DNA of 11,348 bases from an uncultured Saprospiraceae bacterium (GCA_937967535.1 CALCMV010000429.1:1-11348); one strand, 5' to 3'; counted from the first letter of the stretch, positions 1-5,970 are shown. Numbers and translations are program-made. The notes: generated by a model from the sequence alone, not told the origin.

Positions 1-2
1 CA

Positions 3-59
3 ATAGCTTATGGTTTTGACGAGGCATCAAAGAAGGCGTTTATCGGGATAAGCAACTGA
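3..59 (+). CDS. Possible 3' end of an upstream gene (partial)
   Basis: One frame is open from the left window edge to a TGA at 57-59 and reads IAYGFDEASKKAFIGISN. The composition is protein-like, while the other two plus frames hit stops within the first 20 bases. The fragment is too short to assign to a family, and 18 open codons can occur by chance. The AT-rich, repeat-bearing DNA that follows resembles the other intergenic regions here, which fits a gene ending at this point. No function is proposed. Confidence 0.3.
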   Translation: MAYGFDEASKKAFIGISN

Positions 60-259
60 TTTGATGTGAAGTCAAGTTCATAAGATATTGGTTATCAGGC
101 AGAAAAAATTTAAACATGCTCTAAATTTTTATAATGTTTGCAAAAAAAAGATTCTGAAGCAAAAAATATACACCTTAATTTTATTAAAATAATAAAAACA
201 CTTCTTAGCTTAATGATATTAACGCATTGCATCATTATCGCATTGTCGCATTAAAAACA

Positions 260-291
260 TTCACTCATTCGCTCATTCAAAATTCACTCAT
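260..291. repeat. Imperfect 8-bp word array upstream of the GT4 gene
   Basis: About four consecutive words of 7-8 bases are visible: ATTCACTC, ATTCGCTC, ATTCAAA, ATTCACTC. They end immediately before the TAACTTTG promoter word. An array of the same period but different words lies at the far end of the gene (1476-1515), so the gene is flanked by short-word arrays on both sides. The arrays at 3226-3429 have the same design. Confidence 0.55.
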
Positions 292-299
292 TAACTTTG
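292..299 (+). promoter_or_regulatory. Bacteroidota -7 promoter element TAACTTTG
   Basis: TAACTTTG is an exact match to TAnnTTTG, the -7 element used by the Bacteroidota housekeeping sigma factor. The ATG of the GT4 gene begins only 4 bases after it, so transcription would start at or very near the start codon and the mRNA would be nearly leaderless. No clear TTG -33 element is visible at the usual distance. Confidence 0.6.
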
Positions 300-303
300 C
301 CCC

Positions 304-1485
304 ATGAAAATCCTGTTTATTTCGCACAAATATCCGCCGAGTATCGGGGGCATGGAGAAACAATGTTTTGAGTTGATTCGGGCTATGGAAAAAGAATATG
401 AAGTGTACAAAGTTGTATATGATTCAGTGCGCGAAAACAGGCTGCAATTTTTCTTATGCTTAAAAAAACGAGTCAAAAAAATCCTAGATGAATATCCTAC
501 TATTGATATTATTCATCTGAATGACGGCTTGATGGCGTACTTCGGACTGTGGCTTCAAAATTATACCTCGATACCCGTTGTGGTGACTTATCATGGTTTA
601 GATGTAGTCTTTCCCAATGCAATTTATCAAAAAAAAATCATCTCGAAATACCATCATTATGCAGGTGGAATATGTGTGAGTGCAGCTACCGCACAAGCGT
701 GTATAAAACGTGCTTTTCCTTCCGATAAAATTTATGTAGTACCTAATGGTGTTGATAGAGAAATAGCTGATTTGCAAGTAGATGTGAATGGAGTTGTTGA
801 TGAATTTCAGCGAAAATACAAGGTCAATTTATCAGAAAAAAAAATCGTTATCAGCTTGGGCAGACCTGTCAAACGTAAAGGTTTTTCGTGGTTTATTGAA
901 GAAGTTGTACCACATTTGGATGAGGATGTTTTGTACATTATAGTAGGACCTTCCAAGCAGAATTTTCACATTCCTTTATGGCGAAAAATATTACCTCAAA
1001 AGTGGCTTGATGAAATAGATTTATTCTTAGGAGCATCAAGTGATGAGCAGCGTATTTTTGAATTATTACAAAAAAACGAATACAAAAATCGCGTACTACA
1101 AACGGGTGCATTGCCCTACGAAAAAATGATGGCATTGCTCACTTTAGCCGATATTTTTGTGATGCCAAATATTAGGGTAGAAGGCGACGCAGAGGGCTTC
1201 GGCTTGGTAGCTTTGGAAGCTACGTTGCGAAAAACACCTGTATTGGCAAGTGAAATCGAAGGGATAACAGAGGCAATAAAAGATGAAAAAAATGGTTATT
1301 TATTGCCTTCGGAAAATGCGGATATTTGGGTCAAAAAAATTCACGAACTGCTCCAAAATCCCGAACAATTGACCCAAAAAGGAGAAGAATTTCAGCAATA
1401 CACATTAATAAATTATAGTTGGGAAAAAATGGCAAACGATTATATTGAAGTTTTCAAAAAAATTATCAAAAAAAGAACGAACTAA
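304..1485 (+). CDS. GT4-family glycosyltransferase
   Basis: This 393-residue protein is a retaining GT-B glycosyltransferase, predicted to transfer a sugar from a nucleotide-sugar donor during cell-surface polysaccharide or glycolipid synthesis at the cytoplasmic membrane face. The N-terminal domain opens with the glycine-rich acceptor loop PPSIGGMEKQ (residues 11-20). VVVTYHGLD at 92-100 is a typical strand/loop. The C-terminal Glycos_transf_1 domain starts near 178 with ISLGRPVKRKG and carries the donor-site EX7E motif EGFGLVALE (E297, E305). Length is normal for GT4. The ATG sits 4 bases after a perfect -7 promoter word, which supports this start. It converges with the next gene, leaving 5 bp between stop codons. 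Donor and acceptor cannot be read from sequence. The neighbouring glycosyltransferases suggest a glycan locus, although strands alternate, so this is not a single operon. Confidence 0.93.
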   Translation: MKILFISHKYPPSIGGMEKQCFELIRAMEKEYEVYKVVYDSVRENRLQFFLCLKKRVKKILDEYPTIDIIHLNDGLMAYFGLWLQNYTSIPVVVTYHGLDVVFPNAIYQKKIISKYHHYAGGICVSAATAQACIKRAFPSDKIYVVPNGVDREIADLQVDVNGVVDEFQRKYKVNLSEKKIVISLGRPVKRKGFSWFIEEVVPHLDEDVLYIIVGPSKQNFHIPLWRKILPQKWLDEIDLFLGASSDEQRIFELLQKNEYKNRVLQTGALPYEKMMALLTLADIFVMPNIRVEGDAEGFGLVALEATLRKTPVLASEIEGITEAIKDEKNGYLLPSENADIWVKKIHELLQNPEQLTQKGEEFQQYTLINYSWEKMANDYIEVFKKIIKKRTN

Positions 1486-1515
1486 CGAGTTCACGAATTG
1501 ACGAGTTTACGATAA
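1476..1515. repeat. Five-unit 8-bp array spanning two convergent gene ends
   Basis: Five consecutive octamers read AACGAACT, AACGAGTT, CACGAATT, GACGAGTT, TACGATAA. All share ACGA at the same phase. The array covers the last codons and stop of the GT4 gene and the stop and last codons of the convergent gene. It therefore encodes the C-terminal residues of both proteins as well as the 5-bp gap. It may act as a border or termination structure, but no strong GC hairpin is present. Confidence 0.6.
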
Positions 1516-2171
1516 AAAGGCTGCATCAACATTGCAATCTCTTCCGGCGTTTTACTTGAAAAATGTTGACACAATTTCCCTTTGAATTTATTGACCACCC
1601 AAGTTTCCACGTAGCCTACTATCGTATTGATGTGCGTTTGCGTGAGCATTTCATAAACCAAAACTTGCTGATTACGAGGAGGTTGATTCGCATACGAACT
1701 CGTATGTGCGCGTGCGAGCCATTCATCGAAAAAGGCTTTTATGGCATCATTATTTTGCATGAGAATAAAACCGGCATTGGGTAAAATCCAACGTTTGGAG
1801 CGAAAGGCGAGTTTCAAATTATGCGGAAAATACAAGTAGCGCAGACGATTAGAGCCATCTTTTTGAAATAAAATGTGCTTGTTTTTCGTCATAAATTCAC
1901 TTAGAATTTCTTCGATAGAAACATCAAATGAAGTCGGAATCGTATCGGCATCCACCATCAAAAGATAATCGCAATCGTGTTGGTACAGATGTTCGCGTAC
2001 ACTCCGTATTTTTGACCAAACCAAGTGCAAATCATCATAATAGGCATCACGATAATGAAAAAAACGATAGCTATACCTAGCGCAATATTTTTCCCAAGTC
2101 GGTATCGCGTATTGGGTATATGCCTCCAAATGAGAGGTAGCAAACATAATGACATCTATTTTTTTCTTCAT
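1491..2171 (-). CDS. Small GT-A glycosyltransferase with DxD motif (GT34-like)
   Basis: This 226-residue protein resembles the GT-A fold transferases of the galactosyl transferase GMA12/MNN10 group (GT34). It begins with a strand (IDVIMFATS, 5-13), followed by YAIPTWEKYCARY (21-33). The metal/nucleotide-sugar site is YLLMVDADTIP (69-79, DAD at 74-76), and the downstream signature is PNAGFILMQN (131-140). These features suggest transfer of a hexose from a nucleotide sugar, with an unknown acceptor. No signal peptide or membrane segment is seen, so it is probably cytoplasmic. The ATG is the first in frame and lies 22 bases after a TAnnTTT word on the minus strand. The gene is divergent from the membrane protein and convergent with the GT4 gene. 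The family call is by motif only; a more general nucleotide-diphospho-sugar transferase is possible. Confidence 0.75.
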   Translation of the reverse strand: MKKKIDVIMFATSHLEAYTQYAIPTWEKYCARYSYRFFHYRDAYYDDLHLVWSKIRSVREHLYQHDCDYLLMVDADTIPTSFDVSIEEILSEFMTKNKHILFQKDGSNRLRYLYFPHNLKLAFRSKRWILPNAGFILMQNNDAIKAFFDEWLARAHTSSYANQPPRNQQVLVYEMLTQTHINTIVGYVETWVVNKFKGKLCQHFSSKTPEEIAMLMQPFYRKLVNS

Positions 2172-2193
2172 TTACCTGACGAATTTCAAAACG

Positions 2194-2201
2194 GAAAGAT
2201 A
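2194..2201 (-). promoter_or_regulatory. Probable -7 promoter element TATCTTTC
   Basis: Read on the minus strand the sequence is TATCTTTC, a seven-of-eight match to TAnnTTTG, ending 22 bases before the ATG of the small glycosyltransferase. The 67-bp divergent gap also holds the plus-strand element at 2225-2232, so both genes appear to have their own promoters back to back. Confidence 0.4.
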
Positions 2202-2224
2202 GCGCACATTCGCGAGAAAAACAT

Positions 2225-2232
2225 GACCTTTG
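2225..2232 (+). promoter_or_regulatory. Probable -7 promoter element GACCTTTG
   Basis: GACCTTTG differs from TAnnTTTG only in the first base and ends 6 bases before the ATG of the membrane protein. Exactly the same word at the same distance precedes rsmG (5254-5261). That recurrence argues that it is a functional, near-leaderless promoter. Confidence 0.45.
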
Positions 2233-2238
2233 CACAAA

Positions 2239-3195
2239 ATGAGTAGTTTCCAACAAATCAAAGAAAATTGGGAGATATTTTGGAAAAGTACCCCCAGAAA
2301 GCGATTGGCTAAAGTGCTCAATTATGCCCTTACTGCGCTTATCCTCTCTTTCTTGATTTATCAGCTTTGGGATATTGGTTGGAAAGAAGTGCTAAGGAAT
2401 TTTCCGAAGACGCTCTGGTTTTACCTCTTGTTTTTAGTCCTTCATTTTGCCTTACCGTTTACGGAGGTGTTGATATACAGATTGTCTTGGAAAGGTTTGG
2501 GATTTTGGCAAGGTTTCAAAGCATTTACACAAAAAAAAATCCTGAATACGGAGGTCGTCAGCTATTCGGGAGAGGGCTATCTGTACTTATGGGGAAAGCA
2601 TCATCTTAGGGAGAGCAACCGTCATGTTTTCAATGTCATCAAAGACAATAATATCATATCTGCTTTCTCCTCTACCACGATGGCATTGCTGCTTTTGCCA
2701 TTGTTTGTTTATTTTAGTGATGTGCCTTTTCTGGAAGTTGTCCAAATCAGTGAAAGTACTTTGTATATTGCGGTGAGCTTGGTGTTGGCTGTTATTTTTT
2801 TGGCACTTATTTTTCGTAAACGCATCATATCCATGAGCCTGAAAACCACCTTGGGAGTATTGGGTTTGTACCAACTGCGAATTGTCTTTATGAATGTAGT
2901 CGAAGCCCTCCAATGGCATTTGGTGATACCCGATGTGCCGATTGGATTTTGGCTGGTCATGTTGGGGACAAAAATTGTGGTGACACGTATTCCGCTGCTG
3001 CCCAATCAGGAGCTATTATTCATCAATGCTTGCCTTATTGTTGCCAGTCAAATGAGTATGCCCATAGACAAAGCGATGCTCGCAGGCATGATGCTGACCA
3101 CAGCGGCATTGACCAAAATATTGAATTTCGTATTGTATCTGATGTTTCCGATTAAAAGGTTTGAAGATGAAGAACCCTATGTGGAGGCAAGCTAA
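2239..3195 (+). CDS. Polytopic inner-membrane protein, possibly LPG-synthase-TM/UPF0104-like
   Basis: The protein has 318 residues with about seven to eight hydrophobic segments: roughly 28-43, 60-80, 139-159, 175-192, 205-220, 235-249, 258-271 and 281-303. The short cytoplasmic-looking N-terminus is rich in K and R (STPRKRLAK). Size and topology resemble the lysylphosphatidylglycerol synthetase transmembrane / UPF0104 (AglD-like) family, which often sits beside glycosyltransferases and acts in lipid-linked sugar handling. I see no decisive motif. The conserved-looking stretch SYSGEGYLYLWGKHHL (108-123) is of unknown role. An in-frame TTG at 2230 would add three residues, but it overlaps the promoter word, so the ATG at 2239 is preferred. 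The membrane call is firm; the family call is tentative. It may flip or anchor the product of the neighbouring glycosyltransferases (inference). Confidence 0.75.
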   Translation: MSSFQQIKENWEIFWKSTPRKRLAKVLNYALTALILSFLIYQLWDIGWKEVLRNFPKTLWFYLLFLVLHFALPFTEVLIYRLSWKGLGFWQGFKAFTQKKILNTEVVSYSGEGYLYLWGKHHLRESNRHVFNVIKDNNIISAFSSTTMALLLLPLFVYFSDVPFLEVVQISESTLYIAVSLVLAVIFLALIFRKRIISMSLKTTLGVLGLYQLRIVFMNVVEALQWHLVIPDVPIGFWLVMLGTKIVVTRIPLLPNQELLFINACLIVASQMSMPIDKAMLAGMMLTTAALTKILNFVLYLMFPIKRFEDEEPYVEAS

Positions 3196-3225
3196 GTCCA
3201 ATTTTTTATAAATTTAAATTAATGT

Positions 3226-3259
3226 AAAATGCGAAATATGAAATGTAAAATGTAAAAGT
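3226..3259 (+). repeat. Left arm of inverted heptamer array
   Basis: The words AAATGCG, AAATATG, AAATGTA, AAATGTA, AAAGT follow each other with a strict 7-base period. The whole arm is the reverse complement of the right arm at 3361-3429, except that the right arm has extra copies of some heptamers. Confidence 0.75.
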
Positions 3260-3360
3260 TGTAGGGCGCGAACTAACGTGAAGCGTTATTTATTTTATTG
3301 ATTATCAGAATTTTAAATAATAAAAAAAAATACAAAATAATTTACATGCGAACTACTGAT

Positions 3361-3429
3361 ACTTTTACATTTATTATTTTACATTTTACATTTTACATTT
3401 TACATTTCATATTTCATATTTCGCATTTC
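3361..3429 (-). repeat. Right arm of inverted heptamer array, with expanded units
   Basis: Starting at ACTTTTACAT, the arm continues with several copies of TTTTACA, two of TTTCATA and one of TTTCGCA, in 7-base phase. The reverse complement of the left arm aligns unit by unit. The right arm carries one extra TTTCATA and several extra TTTTACA units, the pattern expected from slippage or unequal exchange. The two arms could form a long imperfect hairpin around a core of about 100 bases. The arm ends 7 bases before the GTG start of the GT2 gene. Confidence 0.75.
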
Positions 3430-3436
3430 AAAAAAA

Positions 3437-4339
3437 GTGAATCAGCTTAAAAAAGTCAGCATCATCATTGTCACCTATAATGGGAAAAAATGGATTAAGG
3501 AGTGCATTGCTTCCTGCCTTGCCTCTGCCTATCCGGTGGATATTATTGTGGTGGACAATGCTTCTACGGACGAGACTTTGGACTTACTACCGAAAGATGG
3601 TATTCATCTTCGTGCTTTAGACCATAATATTGGTTTCGGACCGGCGAATAATTTGGGGATGGTCTTGGCATTTGAGGAATTGGGGGCGGATTATGTTTTC
3701 TTGCTGAATCAGGATGCCTATATCGTTGCAGATACGATTGGTGAGTTGGTGAAATGTCATCTGCAATATCCTGATTTGGGGCTGATTAGTCCGATGCACT
3801 ACGATGGATTGGATGCGGAATTTGATTATAGGTTTAAAATATATCATCGTCGCTCCCGACCGTGGAAGGGGCGCGAAGGGCTGAGAACGGTCAAGTTTGT
3901 CAATGCCGCAGCGTGGTTTTTGCCCAAGTCAACCATTATGGAAGTCGGTGGATTTGACCCGATTTTTTTTCATACCGGAGAAGACGACAACCTTTGTCAG
4001 CGCATCAGGCACAGGAAGTTGCCCATTGTGATAGCAGAAAAATCGCGCATACGACACGACCGCCAAGATAGGGTAAAAGCACCGCCACCGCCATATCTCC
4101 GCATTCCTACCCGCGTGAGAATTATTGTTTTTAATCCGGCTATGAACGCCTTGTTTAAGTTCGGACTTCTTTTGGTGTTGGTCGGCGAATATTGTCTGAA
4201 TTTTTATCATCTAAAAGAATATCGCACACAGGATAAACTGCGCTCGGATAGGCAAACCTTGAAAGCTATTTGGAAGTATGCCTGGCGATACCGGAAGATT
4301 TACGAGGAGAAAGGCGTGTTTCTTCCACAGTCTAAGTAA
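3437..4339 (+). CDS. GT2-family glycosyltransferase (rhamnosyltransferase-like)
   Basis: This 300-residue inverting GT-A glycosyltransferase is of the type that adds sugars such as rhamnose to surface polysaccharides. The N-terminal nucleotide-binding part is VSIIIVTYNGKKWI (7-20), followed by IIVVDNASTDET (36-47) and NIGFGPANN (64-72). The metal-site region is LLNQDAYI (89-96), and the acceptor-side motif is VGGFDPIFFHTGEDDNL (170-186), with the likely catalytic-base region in EDD (182-184). A hydrophobic stretch at about 239-257 may associate with the membrane. The start is GTG; no in-frame ATG exists upstream before the heptamer repeat, and the conserved first strand begins at residue 7, so this start is well placed. 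The substrate is unknown. It lies downstream of the membrane protein on the same strand but is separated by the inverted heptamer element. Confidence 0.9.
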   Translation: MNQLKKVSIIIVTYNGKKWIKECIASCLASAYPVDIIVVDNASTDETLDLLPKDGIHLRALDHNIGFGPANNLGMVLAFEELGADYVFLLNQDAYIVADTIGELVKCHLQYPDLGLISPMHYDGLDAEFDYRFKIYHRRSRPWKGREGLRTVKFVNAAAWFLPKSTIMEVGGFDPIFFHTGEDDNLCQRIRHRKLPIVIAEKSRIRHDRQDRVKAPPPPYLRIPTRVRIIVFNPAMNALFKFGLLLVLVGEYCLNFYHLKEYRTQDKLRSDRQTLKAIWKYAWRYRKIYEEKGVFLPQSK

Positions 4340-4370
4340 TTGGACTTTGGGTATTTTGGAAATTAGGTTT
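4338..4370 (+). repeat. GGAAATTCGG-family repeat, copy 1
   Basis: Beginning within the stop codon of the GT2 gene, the sequence reads AATTGGACTTTGG and then ATTTTGGAAATTAGG. These are the words seen in copies at 4897-4946, 5036-5092 (inverted) and 5902-5939. This copy is in the same orientation as the one at 4897-4946, so the methyltransferase remnant lies between two direct repeats. Confidence 0.65.
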
Positions 4371-4382
4371 GAATATTGTAAC

Positions 4383-4898
4383 TCATTTCATTTCCAGTTG
4401 TAATTGCCCAAATTTGTCAGCTTGTTTCAAGTCATCCTTTTCTAAATCCTTCTTGAATTCAATTATACTTTGGGCTACGTGTTTGGCAAGTTGGACCGGA
4501 ACAGCATTACCAATCATTTGATTGAGATTTGTTTTCGTTCCTGTAAATTTGAAGTCTTTTGGAAAAGTTTGGATATAGCTTCTTTCTATTGTAGTCAATG
4601 CTCTTACATTTTCAGACGGGTCACATCGGTCGCCACTATGTTTCTTATACGTTTTTGGCATTGGGCGATTAACTCCTCTTACAGTCGGACTTGGTTCATG
4701 AATACTGAATATCCCTCTACGTGCATAACTTCGAGGGTGTCTATAATAAAACTCTAAACCTAAACTATTTCCGAAATAGTCAAATAGCGTCATTTCTTCT
4801 TTTGATTGATTTTTGGATAGATAATATTCCAATTCATTATCTTTTCCTCCTAATCTTCCAATTAAGAAAAAACGTTTTCTTTTTTGTGGAACTTTATA
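4383..4898 (-). pseudogene. 5'-truncated cytosine-5 DNA methyltransferase (C-terminal remnant)
   Basis: About 171 codons remain, against roughly 300-450 in a complete m5C methyltransferase. The reading frame starts at YKVPQKRKRFFLIG, which is motif VIII (QxRxR type). PSPTVRGV and RALTTIERSYIQTFP correspond to the target-recognition border and motif IX, and LNQMIGNAVPVQLAKHVA is motif X, which completes the SAM-binding fold. Motifs I, IV (the catalytic PC) and VI are missing. Upstream of 4898 the frame stays open only to a stop at 4953-4955, and those residues come from repeat DNA (4897-4946), not methyltransferase. The remnant cannot methylate DNA. No partner restriction enzyme gene is adjacent. 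The remaining frame has no internal stops, suggesting recent loss. It is convergent with the GT2 gene and bracketed by direct repeats. Confidence 0.85.
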
Positions 4899-4946
4899 AC
4901 TGGACTTTGGACATTGGGGAATTAGGAAATTTGGTATTAGGTAAAT
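4897..4946 (+). repeat. GGAAATTCGG-family repeat, copy 2 (at the methyltransferase break)
   Basis: TAACTGGACTTTGGACATT is followed by GGGGAATTAGGAAATTTGG and a degenerating tail. The first 20 or so bases match copy 1 and the reverse complement of copy 3. The copy begins within one or two bases of the last codon showing methyltransferase homology (4898), so it marks the truncation junction. Confidence 0.7.
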
Positions 4947-5035
4947 TGTTTTTTATCAAATAATTATAAAATTTAATTAATTGAATGTTTTTTACCCTAA
5001 TAAAAATAAAATAACTGATAATCAATTACTTACGA

Positions 5036-5092
5036 TTTAAAACCGAATTTCCCAGTTACCGAATTTCCAAAATGTCCAAAGCCCAGTAATTA
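5036..5092 (-). repeat. GGAAATTCGG-family repeat, copy 3 (inverted)
   Basis: Read on the minus strand, the arm contains CTTTGGACATTTTGG, then GGAAATTCGGTAACTGGG and GGAAATTCGGTTTTAAA. Bases 5036-5073 are a perfect 38-base reverse complement of 5902-5939 on the other side of rsmG. The remaining part matches copy 2 at 4897-4946 imperfectly, so it can pair with either. Confidence 0.85.
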
Positions 5093-5139
5093 AAAATTAA
5101 CAAATTAAATATTTTTTATTATTTAAAATTTTTCATTCA

Positions 5140-5157
5140 TCCCGATAATTATCGGGA
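5140..5157. repeat. 18-bp perfect palindrome
   Basis: TCCCGATAATTATCGGGA is its own reverse complement. Palindromes of the form CCCGATA..TATCGGG are, from general experience, recurrent in Bacteroidota intergenic DNA. It could be a protein-binding site or a hairpin terminator; nothing here decides between them. Confidence 0.7.
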
Positions 5158-5253
5158 CAAAATTGGCGAATACATTCATATTTAAATTAATTAAAATATA
5201 AAAAACACCTCAAAAAATATGCAATGATGCCCTATAATTTCCAAAGAAAGCAA

Positions 5254-5261
5254 GACCTTTG
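5254..5261 (+). promoter_or_regulatory. Probable -7 promoter element GACCTTTG of rsmG
   Basis: The word is identical to the element at 2225-2232 and ends 5 bases before the rsmG ATG. It is one mismatch from TAnnTTTG. The short distance implies a nearly leaderless transcript. No clear TTG lies at -33. Confidence 0.45.
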
Positions 5262-5266
5262 CTCTG

Positions 5267-5893
5267 ATGGATTTAATTCTCGAATATTTCCCAAATCTGA
5301 CCACACAGCAAATCGAACAATTTGCTCAATTAGAAGATTTGTACAAAGAATGGAACGCACAAATCAATGTCATTTCCCGTAAAGATATTGATAATTTGTA
5401 CGAGCGTCATGTCTTACACTCTTTGGCGATAGCTAAGATGGTCACATTCCGGCAAGATTCTCAGGTAATTGACTTGGGAACGGGCGGTGGTTTTCCGGGT
5501 ATTCCTTTGGCGATATTTTTTCCGAAAGTCAGCTTTACACTTATTGATGGAACGCGCAAAAAAATACGAGTGGTGGAAGCCATTGTGGAAGCCATTGAAC
5601 TGAAAAATGTACAAGCAAAACCCATCCGTGCGGAGGAATGCAAAGACCGCGCAGATTTTGTAGTCACCCGTGCAGTGGCTTCGCTCGACAAGCTGCTCCT
5701 ATGGTCGCGCAAACTACTGAAAACCAAACAAATGAACGCCCTGCCCAATGGCTTAATCGCCCTAAAAGGTGGCAATATTGAAGGAGAAATTGACCTGATT
5801 CACAAAGACGAATACAAAGAAGTATACGATATTCGGGAGTACTTTGACCGTCCGGCATTTGATGAAAAATATGTAGTATATGTGCAAGGCTAA
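5267..5893 (+). CDS. rsmG: 16S rRNA (guanine527-N7)-methyltransferase RsmG
   Basis: RsmG (GidB) is a SAM-dependent cytoplasmic enzyme that methylates N7 of G527 in the 530 loop of 16S rRNA; its loss gives low-level streptomycin resistance in several bacteria. The 208 residues match the family length. Visible signatures: NVISRKDIDNLYERHVLHSL (34-53), the SAM motif I VIDLGTGGGFPGIPLA (67-82), the motif II acidic region FTLIDGTRKKIRVVE (90-104), TRAVASLDKLLLW (134-146) and ALKGG (165-169). No key residue appears missing. The ATG follows a probable promoter word and is the natural start, because the conserved N-terminal helix begins immediately. It appears monocistronic and is bracketed by a perfect 38-base inverted repeat (5036-5073 and 5902-5939). 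Confidence 0.96.
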   Translation: MDLILEYFPNLTTQQIEQFAQLEDLYKEWNAQINVISRKDIDNLYERHVLHSLAIAKMVTFRQDSQVIDLGTGGGFPGIPLAIFFPKVSFTLIDGTRKKIRVVEAIVEAIELKNVQAKPIRAEECKDRADFVVTRAVASLDKLLLWSRKLLKTKQMNALPNGLIALKGGNIEGEIDLIHKDEYKEVYDIREYFDRPAFDEKYVVYVQG

Positions 5894-5901
5894 ATTACCG
5901 G

Positions 5902-5939
5902 ATTTTGGAAATTCGGTAACTGGGAAATTCGGTTTTAAA
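5902..5939 (+). repeat. GGAAATTCGG-family repeat, copy 4
   Basis: This 38-base stretch, ATTTTGGAAATTCGGTAACT followed by GGGAAATTCGGTTTTAAA, is the exact reverse complement of 5036-5073. It starts 8 bases after the rsmG stop. It contains two internal copies of GGAAATTCGGT, so it is itself a short tandem array. Confidence 0.85.
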
Positions 5940-5950
5940 GACTAGCTATT

Positions 5951-5958
5951 TAACTTTG
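5951..5958 (+). promoter_or_regulatory. Orphan -7-like element TAACTTTG
   Basis: This is a perfect TAnnTTTG match, identical through TTAACTTTGCC to the promoter in front of the GT4 gene. No convincing gene follows within 200 bases. A transcript from here would begin just before the CTCGTC inverted pair. It may be a remnant of a lost gene start or drive a small RNA; chance is also possible in AT-rich DNA. Confidence 0.3.
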
Positions 5959-5970
5959 CCTAAAGCGAAT

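Larger units (their letters stand above)
60..303. other. AT-rich intergenic region with CTGATAACCA core and octamer words
   Basis: No plausible gene is seen in these 244 bases. At 89-98 the minus strand reads CTGATAACCA, a one-base variant of the CTGATAATCA word found in three other intergenic regions of this window. From about 224 the sequence becomes a run of CATT-containing words (CGCATT, then ATTCACTC / ATTCGCTC / ATTCAAA / ATTCACTC at about 260-290). The run leads directly into a -7 promoter word and the first complete gene. Confidence 0.6.
3196..3436. other. Intergenic inverted heptamer element with CTGATAATCA core
   Basis: No gene is seen in these 241 bases. The region consists of a left heptamer arm (3226-3259), an AT-rich core holding CTGATAATCA on the minus strand (3299-3308), and a longer right heptamer arm (3361-3429) that runs straight into the GTG start of the next gene. 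A small hairpin, TAACG-TGAAG-CGTTA, lies at 3274-3288. No TAnnTTTG element precedes the next gene, so its promoter is either inside the repeat arm or further upstream. Confidence 0.6.
4956..5266. other. Gene-free stretch upstream of rsmG
   Basis: No gene is supported in these 311 bases. They hold an AT-rich segment, the shared word CTGATAATCA (5015-5024), the inverted repeat copy at 5036-5092, an 18-bp perfect palindrome (5140-5157), and finally the rsmG promoter word. Stop codons are frequent in all frames. Confidence 0.6.

Noticed and set aside
2230..2238. Upstream TTG start for the membrane protein
   Set aside because: The TTG is part of the promoter-like CTTTG word, so it would lie upstream of the predicted transcription start; the ATG at 2239 is adequate.
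2025..2246. Plus-strand open frame inside the small glycosyltransferase gene and the divergent gap
   Set aside because: It is antisense to a gene with clear GT-A motifs, has no family signature, and runs across the divergent promoter gap.
3361..3429. Possible CRISPR-like array
   Set aside because: Repeat units are only 7 bases and directly abut one another with no spacers; no cas genes are present.
4383..4832. Treating the 149-codon frame as a complete small protein
   Set aside because: Its apparent start is an internal TTG; the frame continues upstream through methyltransferase motif VIII, so it is a truncated remnant.
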